From CAYTLW01 sp964438735 (GTDB lineage Bacteria > Myxococcota_A > UBA9042), in the NCBI GenBank assembly GCA_964438735.1, contig CAYTLW010000143.1:1-17651 (forward strand): 17,651 nt of DNA. Reading direction: 5' to 3'. The translations under genes and the position numbers were made by a program. Below are positions 7,748-15,440 of the stretch, piece after piece. The notes beneath the pieces were generated by a model. That model worked only from the letters and a program-made list of their open reading frames with translations, had not been told where the DNA came from and did not search any database. Every line of letters starts with the position of its first letter. The stretch's first letter is position 1.

Positions 7748-7750
7748 TGA

Positions 7751-7780
7751 TGGACACCCCAGCGCCGCCAGCGCTATCGT
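7751..7780 (+). promoter_or_regulatory. Probable sigma-70-type promoter of the cysH operon
   Basis: TGGACA (7751-7756) matches the -35 consensus in five of six positions. TATCGT (7775-7780) matches the -10 consensus in four of six. The spacer is 18 bases. Transcription would begin near 7787, leaving a leader of about 40 bases before the ATG at 7826. No other pair in the divergent region is as good. The consensus for this lineage is assumed. Confidence 0.5.
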
Positions 7781-7825
7781 TTGCGCTGCCAACGACGGGC
7801 CACGGAGCGCGTCATCGAGGTGTTC

Positions 7826-8599
7826 ATGACGGCAGAGGCCGCCCGCATTTCAGCTGAGGTCGCCGCCAGGGCAGAAGAGCTGTCGAGCGCTCAGCCGCAC
7901 GACATCCTGCGCTACGGGCTGCAGACCTGGGGCGACGATATGGCGCTCTCGTTCAGCGGCGCTGAGGACGTGCTCCTGATCGATATCGCCAGCCAGGTCA
8001 GCGACGGGTTCCGGGTCTTCACCCTGGATACGGGGCGACTGCACCCGGAGACCTTGACCTTCATCGAAGCCGTGCGCGTCCGCTATGGGATCACCATCGA
8101 GGTCTGCGCGCCGCAAGCGCCCGCCGTCGAGGAGCTGGTTCGCACCAAGGGGTTGTTCTCTTTTTATGAAGATGGTCACGGCGAATGCTGCGGGATCCGC
8201 AAGATCGAGCCCCTGCGCCGCAAGCTGAGCGGCCTGTCCGCGTGGGCTACCGGGCAGCGACGCGACCAGAGTCCGACCCGCGCCGAGGTGCCGGTGATCC
8301 AGCTGGATCCAGCGTTCGGCAGCGACGAGCGGCCGCTGGTGAAGCTCAACCCCCTGGCCAACTGGAGCCAGGCCCAGGTCTGGCGCTACATCCGCGGCGC
8401 CAACATCCCCTTCAACCCGCTCCATGAGCGCGGCTTCTTCAGCATTGGCTGCGCGCCGTGCACGCGGCCCATCGGACCGGGACAACACGAGCGAGAAGGT
8501 CGCTGGTGGTGGGAAGAGGCCACCCGTCGCGAGTGCGGCCTGCACGTGGCCAGCCCGGATGTCGATGCAGCGGACGCCGACCGGGGCGGCGGTGAGTGA
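7826..8599 (+). CDS. cysH: Assimilatory adenylyl-sulfate (APS) reductase
   Basis: A 257-residue cytoplasmic enzyme that reduces adenylyl sulfate to sulfite and AMP with electrons from thioredoxin, in assimilatory sulfate reduction. The sequence shows the PAPS-reductase-type nucleotide fold (SFSGAEDVLLIDIA at 42-55, FTLDTGRLHPET at 65-76). It has the Cys pair Cys121-Cys122 and the CAPC motif at Cys209/Cys212, which ligate a 4Fe-4S cluster in the APS-using branch. The catalytic ECGLH (Cys237) lies near the C-terminus. A PAPS-only enzyme would lack the four cluster cysteines. The ATG at 7826 is preceded by GAGG with five bases between; an in-frame upstream extension to 7781 has no such site and falls on the promoter. 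No other sulfate-assimilation gene is in view. Its last 8 bases overlap the radical SAM gene. Confidence 0.93.
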   Translation: MTAEAARISAEVAARAEELSSAQPHDILRYGLQTWGDDMALSFSGAEDVLLIDIASQVSDGFRVFTLDTGRLHPETLTFIEAVRVRYGITIEVCAPQAPAVEELVRTKGLFSFYEDGHGECCGIRKIEPLRRKLSGLSAWATGQRRDQSPTRAEVPVIQLDPAFGSDERPLVKLNPLANWSQAQVWRYIRGANIPFNPLHERGFFSIGCAPCTRPIGPGQHEREGRWWWEEATRRECGLHVASPDVDAADADRGGGE

Positions 8600-9950
8600 A
8601 CAGCCCACCGTCCTGCTGATCGAGCCACCTGGATTGTTCCTGGAGGGACATGGGCATACGCGCCAGGTCCTGCCCCTGGGGCTGGCCAGCGTGGGCGCGT
8701 CTGTGGCCGATGTGGCCCGGGTGCGACTGCTCCTGCCAGATACCCGCGCCTACACCGGCCCCGAGCCGTGGGATGAGATCCTGGCCGCCGTGGCCGAGGA
8801 GGCGCCCGCGGTGGTCGGTCTCACCGCCGTCACCGCGACCTTCCCCGCCGCCAGCCACCTGGCTGCGCTCATCAAGGAGCGCTGGCCGACGCTGCCCATC
8901 GTGCTCGGCGGCGTGCATGCCTCGACCTTGCCGCGGGAGTCTCTGGCGGCAGCGCCGGCCATCGACTGGCTGATCTCCGGCGAGGGTGAGGGCGCCTTTG
9001 GAGAATTGCTGGCTGCGCTGCAGGCCAACGACGGCCGCCGGGCCAGTCCGGAGCAGATCGCCGGGCTGCACTGGCGCGACGAGCAGGGTGACCACCATGC
9101 GGCCCCGCCGCGCCCGCCGCAGGCCGATCTGGACGCCCTGCCGACGCCGCTGCATGACGGCCTGGTCTGGCCCCAGGATATCCAGCCGGCGTTTCACCAG
9201 GCGGTCATCACCCTGCGCGGCTGCCCCTATCGATGCATCTACTGCGCCGTGCCTGGGCTGGACGCCAGCCGCACCCGATACCGCTCCGCGACGCGGATCG
9301 TCGACGAGATCGCCGATCTACGAGCGCGCTTCGACATCGACTACCTGCTCTTTCATGACAGCGTCTTCACCTTGCACCGCAAGCGCACGCTGGCTTTATG
9401 TCGCGAGATGATCGACCGCGGGCAACAGATTCCCTTCTGCTGCCAGACCCGCGCCGACCGCCTGGACCCGGCGCTGCTGCAGGCCATGGTGCAGGCGGGC
9501 CTGCACCAGGTCTTTTTCGGCATCGAATCCGGCGACCCGGAGACCCTGCGTCGCATCCGCAAGGACATGCCCCTGTCGCAGATCAGGGACGCGGTCGCCA
9601 TGGTCAAGGCCGCCGGCGTTCGCTGTTCTGGCTTCTTCATGATCGGCTGGCCCTGGGAGGACGAGGCGACCATGGAGCGCACCGCGGACTTCGCCTGCGA
9701 CCTGGGCCTGGATGCCGTCAGCCTGTTTTCCGCCACACCCCTGCCGGGCACCGAGTTGTGGCGCCTGGCCGCCAACGCGACCCTGCCGGAGTCCATCGAT
9801 TTCCGGCGGCCGCAGGTCAACCTCACGACCCTGACGGACGAGGACTTCACCCGGGTCTATGACCGCATCGCCGGGCGCATCGACACGCACAACATCGATC
9901 GCATGATGCAAGGCGGCGCGGACGGACGCCTGAACTGGATCAGCCCGTGA
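8592..9950 (+). CDS. B12-binding-domain radical SAM protein, substrate unknown
   Basis: A class B-type radical SAM enzyme of 452 residues. Residues about 6-150 resemble a cobalamin-binding Rossmann domain (VLLIEPPG, LPLGLASVGA, IVLGGVHAS, DWLISGEGEGAFGELL), without the DxHxxG histidine motif that some B12 proteins carry. The radical SAM core follows, with the 4Fe-4S motif CPYRCIYC (Cys211, Cys215, Cys218) and the barrel motifs FGIESGDPETLRRIRK and SGFFMIGWPWEDE. Relatives carry out methylations, ring formations and other radical steps, so the substrate cannot be read from sequence. The start is uncertain. I chose the GTG at 8592 because the conserved domain begins there; ATGs at 8559 and 8565 are alternatives, and no site has a strong Shine-Dalgarno. 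It overlaps cysH by 8 bases and the next gene by 4, so the three are surely co-transcribed. Confidence 0.9.
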   Translation: MSEQPTVLLIEPPGLFLEGHGHTRQVLPLGLASVGASVADVARVRLLLPDTRAYTGPEPWDEILAAVAEEAPAVVGLTAVTATFPAASHLAALIKERWPTLPIVLGGVHASTLPRESLAAAPAIDWLISGEGEGAFGELLAALQANDGRRASPEQIAGLHWRDEQGDHHAAPPRPPQADLDALPTPLHDGLVWPQDIQPAFHQAVITLRGCPYRCIYCAVPGLDASRTRYRSATRIVDEIADLRARFDIDYLLFHDSVFTLHRKRTLALCREMIDRGQQIPFCCQTRADRLDPALLQAMVQAGLHQVFFGIESGDPETLRRIRKDMPLSQIRDAVAMVKAAGVRCSGFFMIGWPWEDEATMERTADFACDLGLDAVSLFSATPLPGTELWRLAANATLPESIDFRRPQVNLTTLTDEDFTRVYDRIAGRIDTHNIDRMMQGGADGRLNWISP

Positions 9951-12900
9951 GCGATGCGGGCGAGTCCACCGGGCCTCGGGGTGTCGTGGCAGCGGTCGAC
10001 ACGGGCGGTACCTTTACCGACCTGGTGGCGCGGGCCCCGGGCGGTCGCACGTGGCGACTCAAGCAGCCCTCGACACCGGATGACCCGGCCCGGGCGGTGT
10101 TGCAGATCCTCGAACGTCTGCGGGTTCGCCTGGCGGCCGATGGTGTCGAGTTGGATATCGAGGAGGTGCGTCACGGCACCACGGTGGCGACCAACGCGCT
10201 GCTGGAGCGACGCGGCGCCGACGTGGTGTTGATCACGACCGCCGGCTTCGAGGACCTGCTCCGGCTGCGCCGACAGGATCGGCCCGACCTCTATGCGCTG
10301 CATCCCACGACGCCGGCGCCGCTGGTGCCGCCGGAGCGCTGTCTGGGCGTCGACGAGCGACTCGGCCCTCGTGGAGAGATCTGGCGGCCGCTGGACGATC
10401 CCCAACGCTGGGTCACCGACAACCTGCACGACCTGCGCAGCGCCGAGGCCATCGCGGTCTGCCTGCTGCACGCCGGCACCGACGATCGCCACGAAGCGAA
10501 GCTCGGCGCCGCCTTGCGCCAGGTCCTGCCGCAGGTGCCGATCACCCTCTCGAGCGAGGTGGCGCCGGTATTGCGCGAGTACGAGCGCTGTTCCACCGCC
10601 GCCGTCAACGCTGTGGTGGCGCCCATCATGATCAGCTACCTGGCACGCCTGCAGCGGGGGGTCGCGCCGGCGCGGCTGCACGTGGAGAGTTCTGCCGGCG
10701 GCCTGCTGCCGGTCCAGGAGGCGCTGGCCGAACCGGTGCAGACGGTGCTGTCCGGGCCCGCCGGAGGCGTACGCGGTGCCTGGGCCGCGGGTCGGCGAGC
10801 CGGCTGTGAACACCTGCTCACCCTGGATATGGGCGGCACCTCCACAGACGTCTCCCTGGTGCTCGGCGAGCTGCTGCCAGAAGACGACGGCGCCATCGCC
10901 GAGCATCCACTGCGCATTCCGCTCTTGCCCATCGAGACCGTCGGCGCCGGTGGCGGTTCCATCGCCTGGATCGACAGCGGGCAGGCGTTGCGCGTGGGAC
11001 CTCGCTCGGCCGGCGCCACGCCCGGGCCGGCGGCCTACGGACATGCCGGCGCAGGCGCCGAGGCCACGGTCACCGATGCCCACGTGGTCCTGGGCCGCAT
11101 CGACACCCTGCTGGGCGGCGACATGCCCCTGGATCGGGCTGCCGCCGAGGCCGCCATCGGTCGCCTGGCCGCCCGTCTGGGCAGCACCACAAAGAACACG
11201 GCCGCCGCCATCGTGGCCATCGCATCGGCCAACATGGGGCGCGCTTGCAAGCGGGTGACCATGGCCCGCGGCGTCGACCCCCGCACCCTGACCCTGGTCG
11301 CATTTGGTGGCGCCGGCGGTCTGCACGCCTGCGAACTGGCGCAGGAGTTGGGCTGTCGGCAGGTCCTCTTCCCGGCCGAACCGGGGGTGCTCAGCGCCGA
11401 CGGCATCAGCGCCGCTCCAGCGCAGGCCACGATCACGCGCACCGTGCTGACCGACGAGGCGAATCTCGATGCGTCAGCGTTACGCGCCTTGCTGAGCGAG
11501 ACCCGTGCACGCGCCAGGGCACGGCTGCTGCGCGGCTGGCCGGGGCTGAATCCCGAGCACATCGTCGCGCGCGGCTGGGCCGACTGCCGCTATCGGGGCC
11601 AGAGCCACACGCTGGCGGTGCGCCTGGTCGAGATCGAGCCCAACGGCACCGACGATCTGGCCTCGGGTCTGCGACGCGCGTTCGATGACCACCATCGACG
11701 TCGCTACGGCTACGCGTTGCCGGCCGATCGGGCCATGGAGCTGGTCGCGGTACGCTGCGAGGCCTCGGGCCCGAGCCCGCAGCTCGCCGACCGGTCGATA
11801 CAGTTGGAAGAACGTCTCGAGGGGCCGCTCGCCCTGCCGACCTGGAGCGCGACCCTCTGGCTGCCGTCCGGATGGCAGGCCCGCAAGCTGTCGGACGGCG
11901 CCGTGTTGTGTCGGCCGACCTCAAATCCCCCGGCCGCTTTGGCTGGCGAGCCCGCGTCGGGCGACGGCAACCCGTCGGCAGATCGGTCCAATCTGGGGCT
12001 GGAGATCCACCGGCAGCGCATGGCCGCCATCGCCGAGCAGATGGGCGAGTTGCTGATCAGCGCCGCCTTCAGCGCCAACATCAAGGAGCGCCGGGACCTG
12101 TCCTGCGCCATCTTCGACCGTCGTGGTGAGCTCCTGGAACACGCCGCCCACATCCCGGTACACCTGGGCTCCAGCCCGCTGAGCGTCGCCGCCGCCATCG
12201 CCGCCATCGAGATGCGGCCCGATGAGCACGTGATCCTCAACGACCCCTTCGCCGGCGGCACCCACCTGCCGGATGTGACCCTGATCACCCCCGTCTTCCT
12301 CGACGGCGGTACCCGCCCGGAGTTCTACGTGGCCAATCGCGCCCACCACGCGGACGTGGGCGGCCTGACGCCGGGCAGCATGCCCGCGCCCCTGGACGAG
12401 GAAGGTCGGCCCCGCGCTTTGACCATCGGGGACGAGGGCTTCCGGCTCGGCCCGACGGTGCTGACGGAAGCTGTTCGGCAGGCATTCGCCGCGGCGTCCC
12501 GCACGCCCACCGAGCGGGCCGGTGACCTGCGAGCCCAGGAGGCGGCCAATACCCTGGGCGTGCGCCTGTTACGTGGCCTGGTGGCGGACCAGGGGGCGGC
12601 CGCCGTGCGCGCCCACAACGAGGCGCTGCTCGACTACTCCGAGCGCCGAATGCGGGCCGTCATCGCCGCCCTGCCAGATTGCCGAGCCAGCTTCGAGGAC
12701 GCCCTGGATGACGACGACGATGGCGCTCCCCCCCTGACCATCGCCGTCGACCTGCACGTATCCGGTGACAAGGTCGAGATCGACCTGAGTCGCTGTGCCG
12801 ACGCCAGCACGGGCCCGCTGAACGCGGTGCGCGCGGTGGCCATGTCAGCGGTCTTCTACAGCCTGCGTTGCCTGGCCGGCGCGCTGGTCGACGAACGCGA

Positions 12901-13618
12901 AGCGCTGCCAGCCAACGCCGGCATGATGCGGCCCATCACCGTGCACACGCGACCCGGCTCCCTGGTGGATGCGGTCTGGCCCTCCGCCGTCTCGGGCGGC
13001 AACGTGGAGACCTCCCAGCGGCTGGTGGACGCGCTCCTGGGCGCCCTGGCGGGGGTCGCCCCCGAGCTCGTGCCGGCGGCCTCCTGCGGCTCCATGAACA
13101 ATGTGCTCTTCGGCGGCCTGGACGAACGAGAGGGGGACCGCCCCTGGGTGCATTATGAGACCCTGGCTGGCGGTGCCGGCGGCGGACCCGACGGCCCGGG
13201 TGCCGACGCGATCCACGTGCACATGACCAATACGCGCAATACACCCATCGAGGCCCTCGAGCACGCCTTTCCCGTGGCCATCGAGCGCTACGCGGTGCGC
13301 CCGACGACCACCGTACCCGGCCAGGTCCGCGGCGGAGCCGGCATTGTCCGACGGTACCGCTTCATGGCGCCGGCAACGGTGACCTTGCTCGGTGAGCGGC
13401 GACGCCTGGCGCCCTGGGGAGCCGGCGGCGGCCAGGCTGGCACCCGAGGCAGAGACCGGCTGTGGCGCGCAGGAGCGGGGCCAGTCGACCTGCCTGGCAA
13501 GGCGGTCGTGCGGGTCGAGGCGGGCGACATGATCGAGGTCGCCACCCCCGGTGGCGGCGCCTACCGAAGCTCGTCGGCGCGCAACATGGGCACGAAGAGA
13601 ACGCCGCAGATGTCCTGA
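9947..13618 (+). CDS. Fused hydantoinase A/B, 5-oxoprolinase-type ATP-dependent amidase
   Basis: A 1223-residue enzyme joining the HyuA and HyuB halves in one chain, the arrangement and approximate size of 5-oxoprolinase, which opens 5-oxo-L-proline to glutamate using ATP. The HyuA half (about 10-640) shows the phosphate-binding VDTGGTFTDLV (18-28), HGTTVATNALLERRGADV and LDMGGTSTDVSLV. The HyuB half starts at LGLEIHRQRM (683) and contains SANIKERRDLSCAIFD, LNDPFAGGTHLPDVTLITPV, ANRAHHADVGG and NVETSQRLVDALL, ending at the family's TPGGGAY. The substrate may instead be a hydantoin or a related cyclic amide. The GTG start overlaps the upstream stop (GTGA). The last 17 or so residues after GGGAY run past the conserved core and lie antisense to the end of pcm. 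Context with cysH could point to thiol or glutathione turnover, but that is inference. Confidence 0.9.
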   Translation: MSDAGESTGPRGVVAAVDTGGTFTDLVARAPGGRTWRLKQPSTPDDPARAVLQILERLRVRLAADGVELDIEEVRHGTTVATNALLERRGADVVLITTAGFEDLLRLRRQDRPDLYALHPTTPAPLVPPERCLGVDERLGPRGEIWRPLDDPQRWVTDNLHDLRSAEAIAVCLLHAGTDDRHEAKLGAALRQVLPQVPITLSSEVAPVLREYERCSTAAVNAVVAPIMISYLARLQRGVAPARLHVESSAGGLLPVQEALAEPVQTVLSGPAGGVRGAWAAGRRAGCEHLLTLDMGGTSTDVSLVLGELLPEDDGAIAEHPLRIPLLPIETVGAGGGSIAWIDSGQALRVGPRSAGATPGPAAYGHAGAGAEATVTDAHVVLGRIDTLLGGDMPLDRAAAEAAIGRLAARLGSTTKNTAAAIVAIASANMGRACKRVTMARGVDPRTLTLVAFGGAGGLHACELAQELGCRQVLFPAEPGVLSADGISAAPAQATITRTVLTDEANLDASALRALLSETRARARARLLRGWPGLNPEHIVARGWADCRYRGQSHTLAVRLVEIEPNGTDDLASGLRRAFDDHHRRRYGYALPADRAMELVAVRCEASGPSPQLADRSIQLEERLEGPLALPTWSATLWLPSGWQARKLSDGAVLCRPTSNPPAALAGEPASGDGNPSADRSNLGLEIHRQRMAAIAEQMGELLISAAFSANIKERRDLSCAIFDRRGELLEHAAHIPVHLGSSPLSVAAAIAAIEMRPDEHVILNDPFAGGTHLPDVTLITPVFLDGGTRPEFYVANRAHHADVGGLTPGSMPAPLDEEGRPRALTIGDEGFRLGPTVLTEAVRQAFAAASRTPTERAGDLRAQEAANTLGVRLLRGLVADQGAAAVRAHNEALLDYSERRMRAVIAALPDCRASFEDALDDDDDGAPPLTIAVDLHVSGDKVEIDLSRCADASTGPLNAVRAVAMSAVFYSLRCLAGALVDEREALPANAGMMRPITVHTRPGSLVDAVWPSAVSGGNVETSQRLVDALLGALAGVAPELVPAASCGSMNNVLFGGLDEREGDRPWVHYETLAGGAGGGPDGPGADAIHVHMTNTRNTPIEALEHAFPVAIERYAVRPTTTVPGQVRGGAGIVRRYRFMAPATVTLLGERRRLAPWGAGGGQAGTRGRDRLWRAGAGPVDLPGKAVVRVEAGDMIEVATPGGGAYRSSSARNMGTKRTPQMS

Positions 13619-14208
13619 GTGCGCAGCCCGGATGGGGTCTTGTGCACGACCAGCAAGCGCTGTTGTATGGGCCCCACCGGGGCGACCAGTCGGCCGTCTG
13701 GCGCCAGCTGCTGCAGCAGCGCGGGGGGCAACTCGTCGGGCGCCGCGGTCAAGATGATGCGCTCGAATGGCGCCTCCTCTGGCCAGCCATCGTAGCCGTC
13801 GGCCACCTGTGTCTGCACCGCCTGGCAGCCGGCCCGATCCAGGTTGCGTCGGCCGATTCGCGCCAGCTCGGGCCGCACCTCCATGCTCCAGACCCGCGCG
13901 CCCAGCGCGTGCAACACCGCCGCCTGGTAGCCGCTGCCGGTGCCGATCTCCAGCACCCGCTCGCCACCCGATAGCTGCAGGGCGGCGCTCATGGCCGCGA
14001 CCACCCACGGCTGGCTGATGGTCTGGCCCTCCGACACGGGCAGCGGGTGATTGGCGTAGGCGCTGCGAGCGTAGGTGTCGGGCACGAACAGGTGACGCGG
14101 CACCTCGGCGATGGCCGCCAGCACCACCTCGTCATCGATGCCTTGCCGCCGAAGCTCGTCCACGAGCACGCGTCGGCGGCTGGCGAGCCGTTCGGCTTCG
14201 CTGCTCAA
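13561..14208 (-). CDS. pcm: Protein-L-isoaspartate O-methyltransferase
   Basis: A 215-residue cytoplasmic repair enzyme that transfers a methyl group from S-adenosylmethionine to isoaspartyl residues in damaged proteins. The family's regions are in order: RRLVDEL-like N-terminal helix, AIAEVPRHLFVP (about 32-43), the substrate loop GQTISQPWVVAAM, SAM motif I VLEIGTGSGYQAAVL, the acidic EVRPELA, and C-terminal LFVPML. Length is normal. The start is TTG at 14208, inside the TTGA that also holds the upstream gene's TGA; AAAGGGG lies four bases before it. The family N-terminus is complete only with this start, which makes the rare codon credible. It is probably the last gene of a minus-strand operon behind the MerR-like gene. 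Its 3' end overlaps the oxoprolinase gene tail-to-tail by 58 bases. Confidence 0.93.
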   Translation of the reverse strand: MSSEAERLASRRRVLVDELRRQGIDDEVVLAAIAEVPRHLFVPDTYARSAYANHPLPVSEGQTISQPWVVAAMSAALQLSGGERVLEIGTGSGYQAAVLHALGARVWSMEVRPELARIGRRNLDRAGCQAVQTQVADGYDGWPEEAPFERIILTAAPDELPPALLQQLAPDGRLVAPVGPIQQRLLVVHKTPSGLRTQDICGVLFVPMLRADELR

Positions 14209-15413
14209 TCGTCCCCTTTGAGGATCTCGGCCAGTCGCAGGAGCGCCCCGTTCAGCTCGCTACCGCTCAAAGAGCCCCGATCGTCTCGCACGTGCAGCTC
14301 CACACCGGCCAGCACGTCATGCCGCGTCCAGCAGGTGGTTTTCGAGGTCGCGGCGTCTTCATCGACTGCTGCGTCAGCGACCTGCGCATCAGCGACCTGC
14401 GCATCAGCGACCTGCGCATCAGCGACCTGCGCATCAGCGACCTGCGCATCAGCGATCTGCGCGTCAGCGACCTCTTCTTCCCTGGCGACGACCTTCGGCG
14501 GCGGCCGGCTGGCGTCCGGCACCACCACGGGCGTGATGGGGGCGGTGTGCTCGTTCGACTCCGGGTCGGCCGCAACCGCGTCCGCTGCCGAGTCGGGCAC
14601 CGTCACGGCGCGCTCGGGTGCCGCCGGCGTGGCGTCGGGATCGGGCGCCTCGGCCGATTCTCCGTCCGACGCCGAATCTCGGGCGGCCACCAGGGCCGCG
14701 TATCCACCCGGTTGCAGGGGTGTGCGCGAGTCCAGCGCCGCCAGCATCGCTTCGTCCGCGGCCGCCATCAGAGTTTGTCGTCCACGTCCCGTCGCCGGCA
14801 GGGTGCGCGGTCGACCATGGGTACGCGGCGCCAGCTCCTTGCGCTGCTCGCCGATGGCGTCGGGCAGATCGTTGGGCGTGGAGTCGGCCGAGGGTTCGGC
14901 GCCCGGCGGCGGCGTCGGAGGCGCCCCCTGGGATGCCGACCTGGCCGAGTAGTTGCGCACCACTGGCGTGTTCTTCATGTGCATGGTCCGGCCCTTACGA
15001 GCCGGCGATCGACGCCCCTTGTCCAGCATGGTCAGCCAGTTGCTCATCACGGCGGCCTTCTTTTCGGCCTCCGCTGGGTCGTCGCAGAGCATCCGCAGGT
15101 GCTCGTTGTCGACCCCGCGCACGAGCTTGCCGATGTCGTCCAGCGCCAGGTCCAGGCCACGCATGACCTGCACCGCGCAGAGCTGCAGCAGGTGACGTTT
15201 GCGGAAGTGCTCGCCCTCGTCGTCGCGGATCGGCTCATCGACCCACTGCCGCTCGATGTAGAACGCCACCCGGCCGGGTTCGATGGCCTCGTTCAGGGCC
15301 GCGTTGGAGTGCTGGCGCAAGAGGTCTTCGGCGGCGACGGCCAGCTCCTCCACCGTGAACCGTTCGGCATAGGCCTCGATGGAACCGCTCAATGTCAGGC
15401 GCGTCCTGGCCAT
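14205..15413 (-). CDS. MerR-like helix-turn-helix protein with long repeat-bearing linker
   Basis: A 402-residue putative DNA-binding protein. Residues about 18-100 resemble a MerR-type winged helix (FTVEELA, then VAFYIERQWVDEP as recognition helix and wing, then HLLQLCAVQVMRGLDLALDDIGKLV), with a longer than usual stretch between the first two helices. Residues about 140-312 are a Pro/Ala/Asp-rich linker with no clear fold. Residues 314-348 are seven near-identical (V/I)ADAQ units. A compact end (about 357-402; TCWTRHDVLAGVELHVRDD, ALLRLAEILKGDD) looks folded and may be an oligomerisation or sensing domain. There is no metal-binding cysteine cluster typical of MerR metal sensors. The ATG at 15413 has GAGG three bases upstream. 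It begins 27 bases after the upstream lipoprotein gene, and its stop overlaps the pcm start, so it may regulate or be co-made with pcm. Its targets are unknown. Confidence 0.8.
   Translation of the reverse strand: MARTRLTLSGSIEAYAERFTVEELAVAAEDLLRQHSNAALNEAIEPGRVAFYIERQWVDEPIRDDEGEHFRKRHLLQLCAVQVMRGLDLALDDIGKLVRGVDNEHLRMLCDDPAEAEKKAAVMSNWLTMLDKGRRSPARKGRTMHMKNTPVVRNYSARSASQGAPPTPPPGAEPSADSTPNDLPDAIGEQRKELAPRTHGRPRTLPATGRGRQTLMAAADEAMLAALDSRTPLQPGGYAALVAARDSASDGESAEAPDPDATPAAPERAVTVPDSAADAVAADPESNEHTAPITPVVVPDASRPPPKVVAREEEVADAQIADAQVADAQVADAQVADAQVADAQVADAAVDEDAATSKTTCWTRHDVLAGVELHVRDDRGSLSGSELNGALLRLAEILKGDD
14371..14475 (-). repeat. Seven-copy 15-bp tandem repeat (VADAQ)
   Basis: Units of 15 bases run without gaps: one GCGTCAGCGACCTGC, four identical GCATCAGCGACCTGC, one with a single change (GATCTGC) and a last GCGTCAGCGACCT that loses identity in its final two bases. 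On the coding strand each unit reads as (V/I)ADAQ, with VADAA at the C-terminal end. The four central units are identical at DNA level, which points to recent expansion by slippage or unequal exchange. Copy-number change would not break the frame. Confidence 0.95.
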
Positions 15414-15440
15414 GATCCTCTTCTCCGCTGTCCGGGGCCA

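Noticed and set aside
7781..7825. Upstream start for cysH
   Set aside because: It would start at the proposed transcription start with no ribosome binding site; the family N-terminus is complete from 7826.
9857..11326. Minus-strand open frame of 489 residues
   Set aside because: It is antisense to the well-supported hydantoinase A half, with no recognisable domain and Gln/Gly/His/Arg-rich composition typical of shadow frames.
12845..14008. Minus-strand open frame of 387 residues
   Set aside because: Antisense to the hydantoinase B half and out of frame with pcm; no domain or signal.
14371..14475. Possible CRISPR array
   Set aside because: The repeats are contiguous 15-mers with no spacers and lie inside a coding frame.
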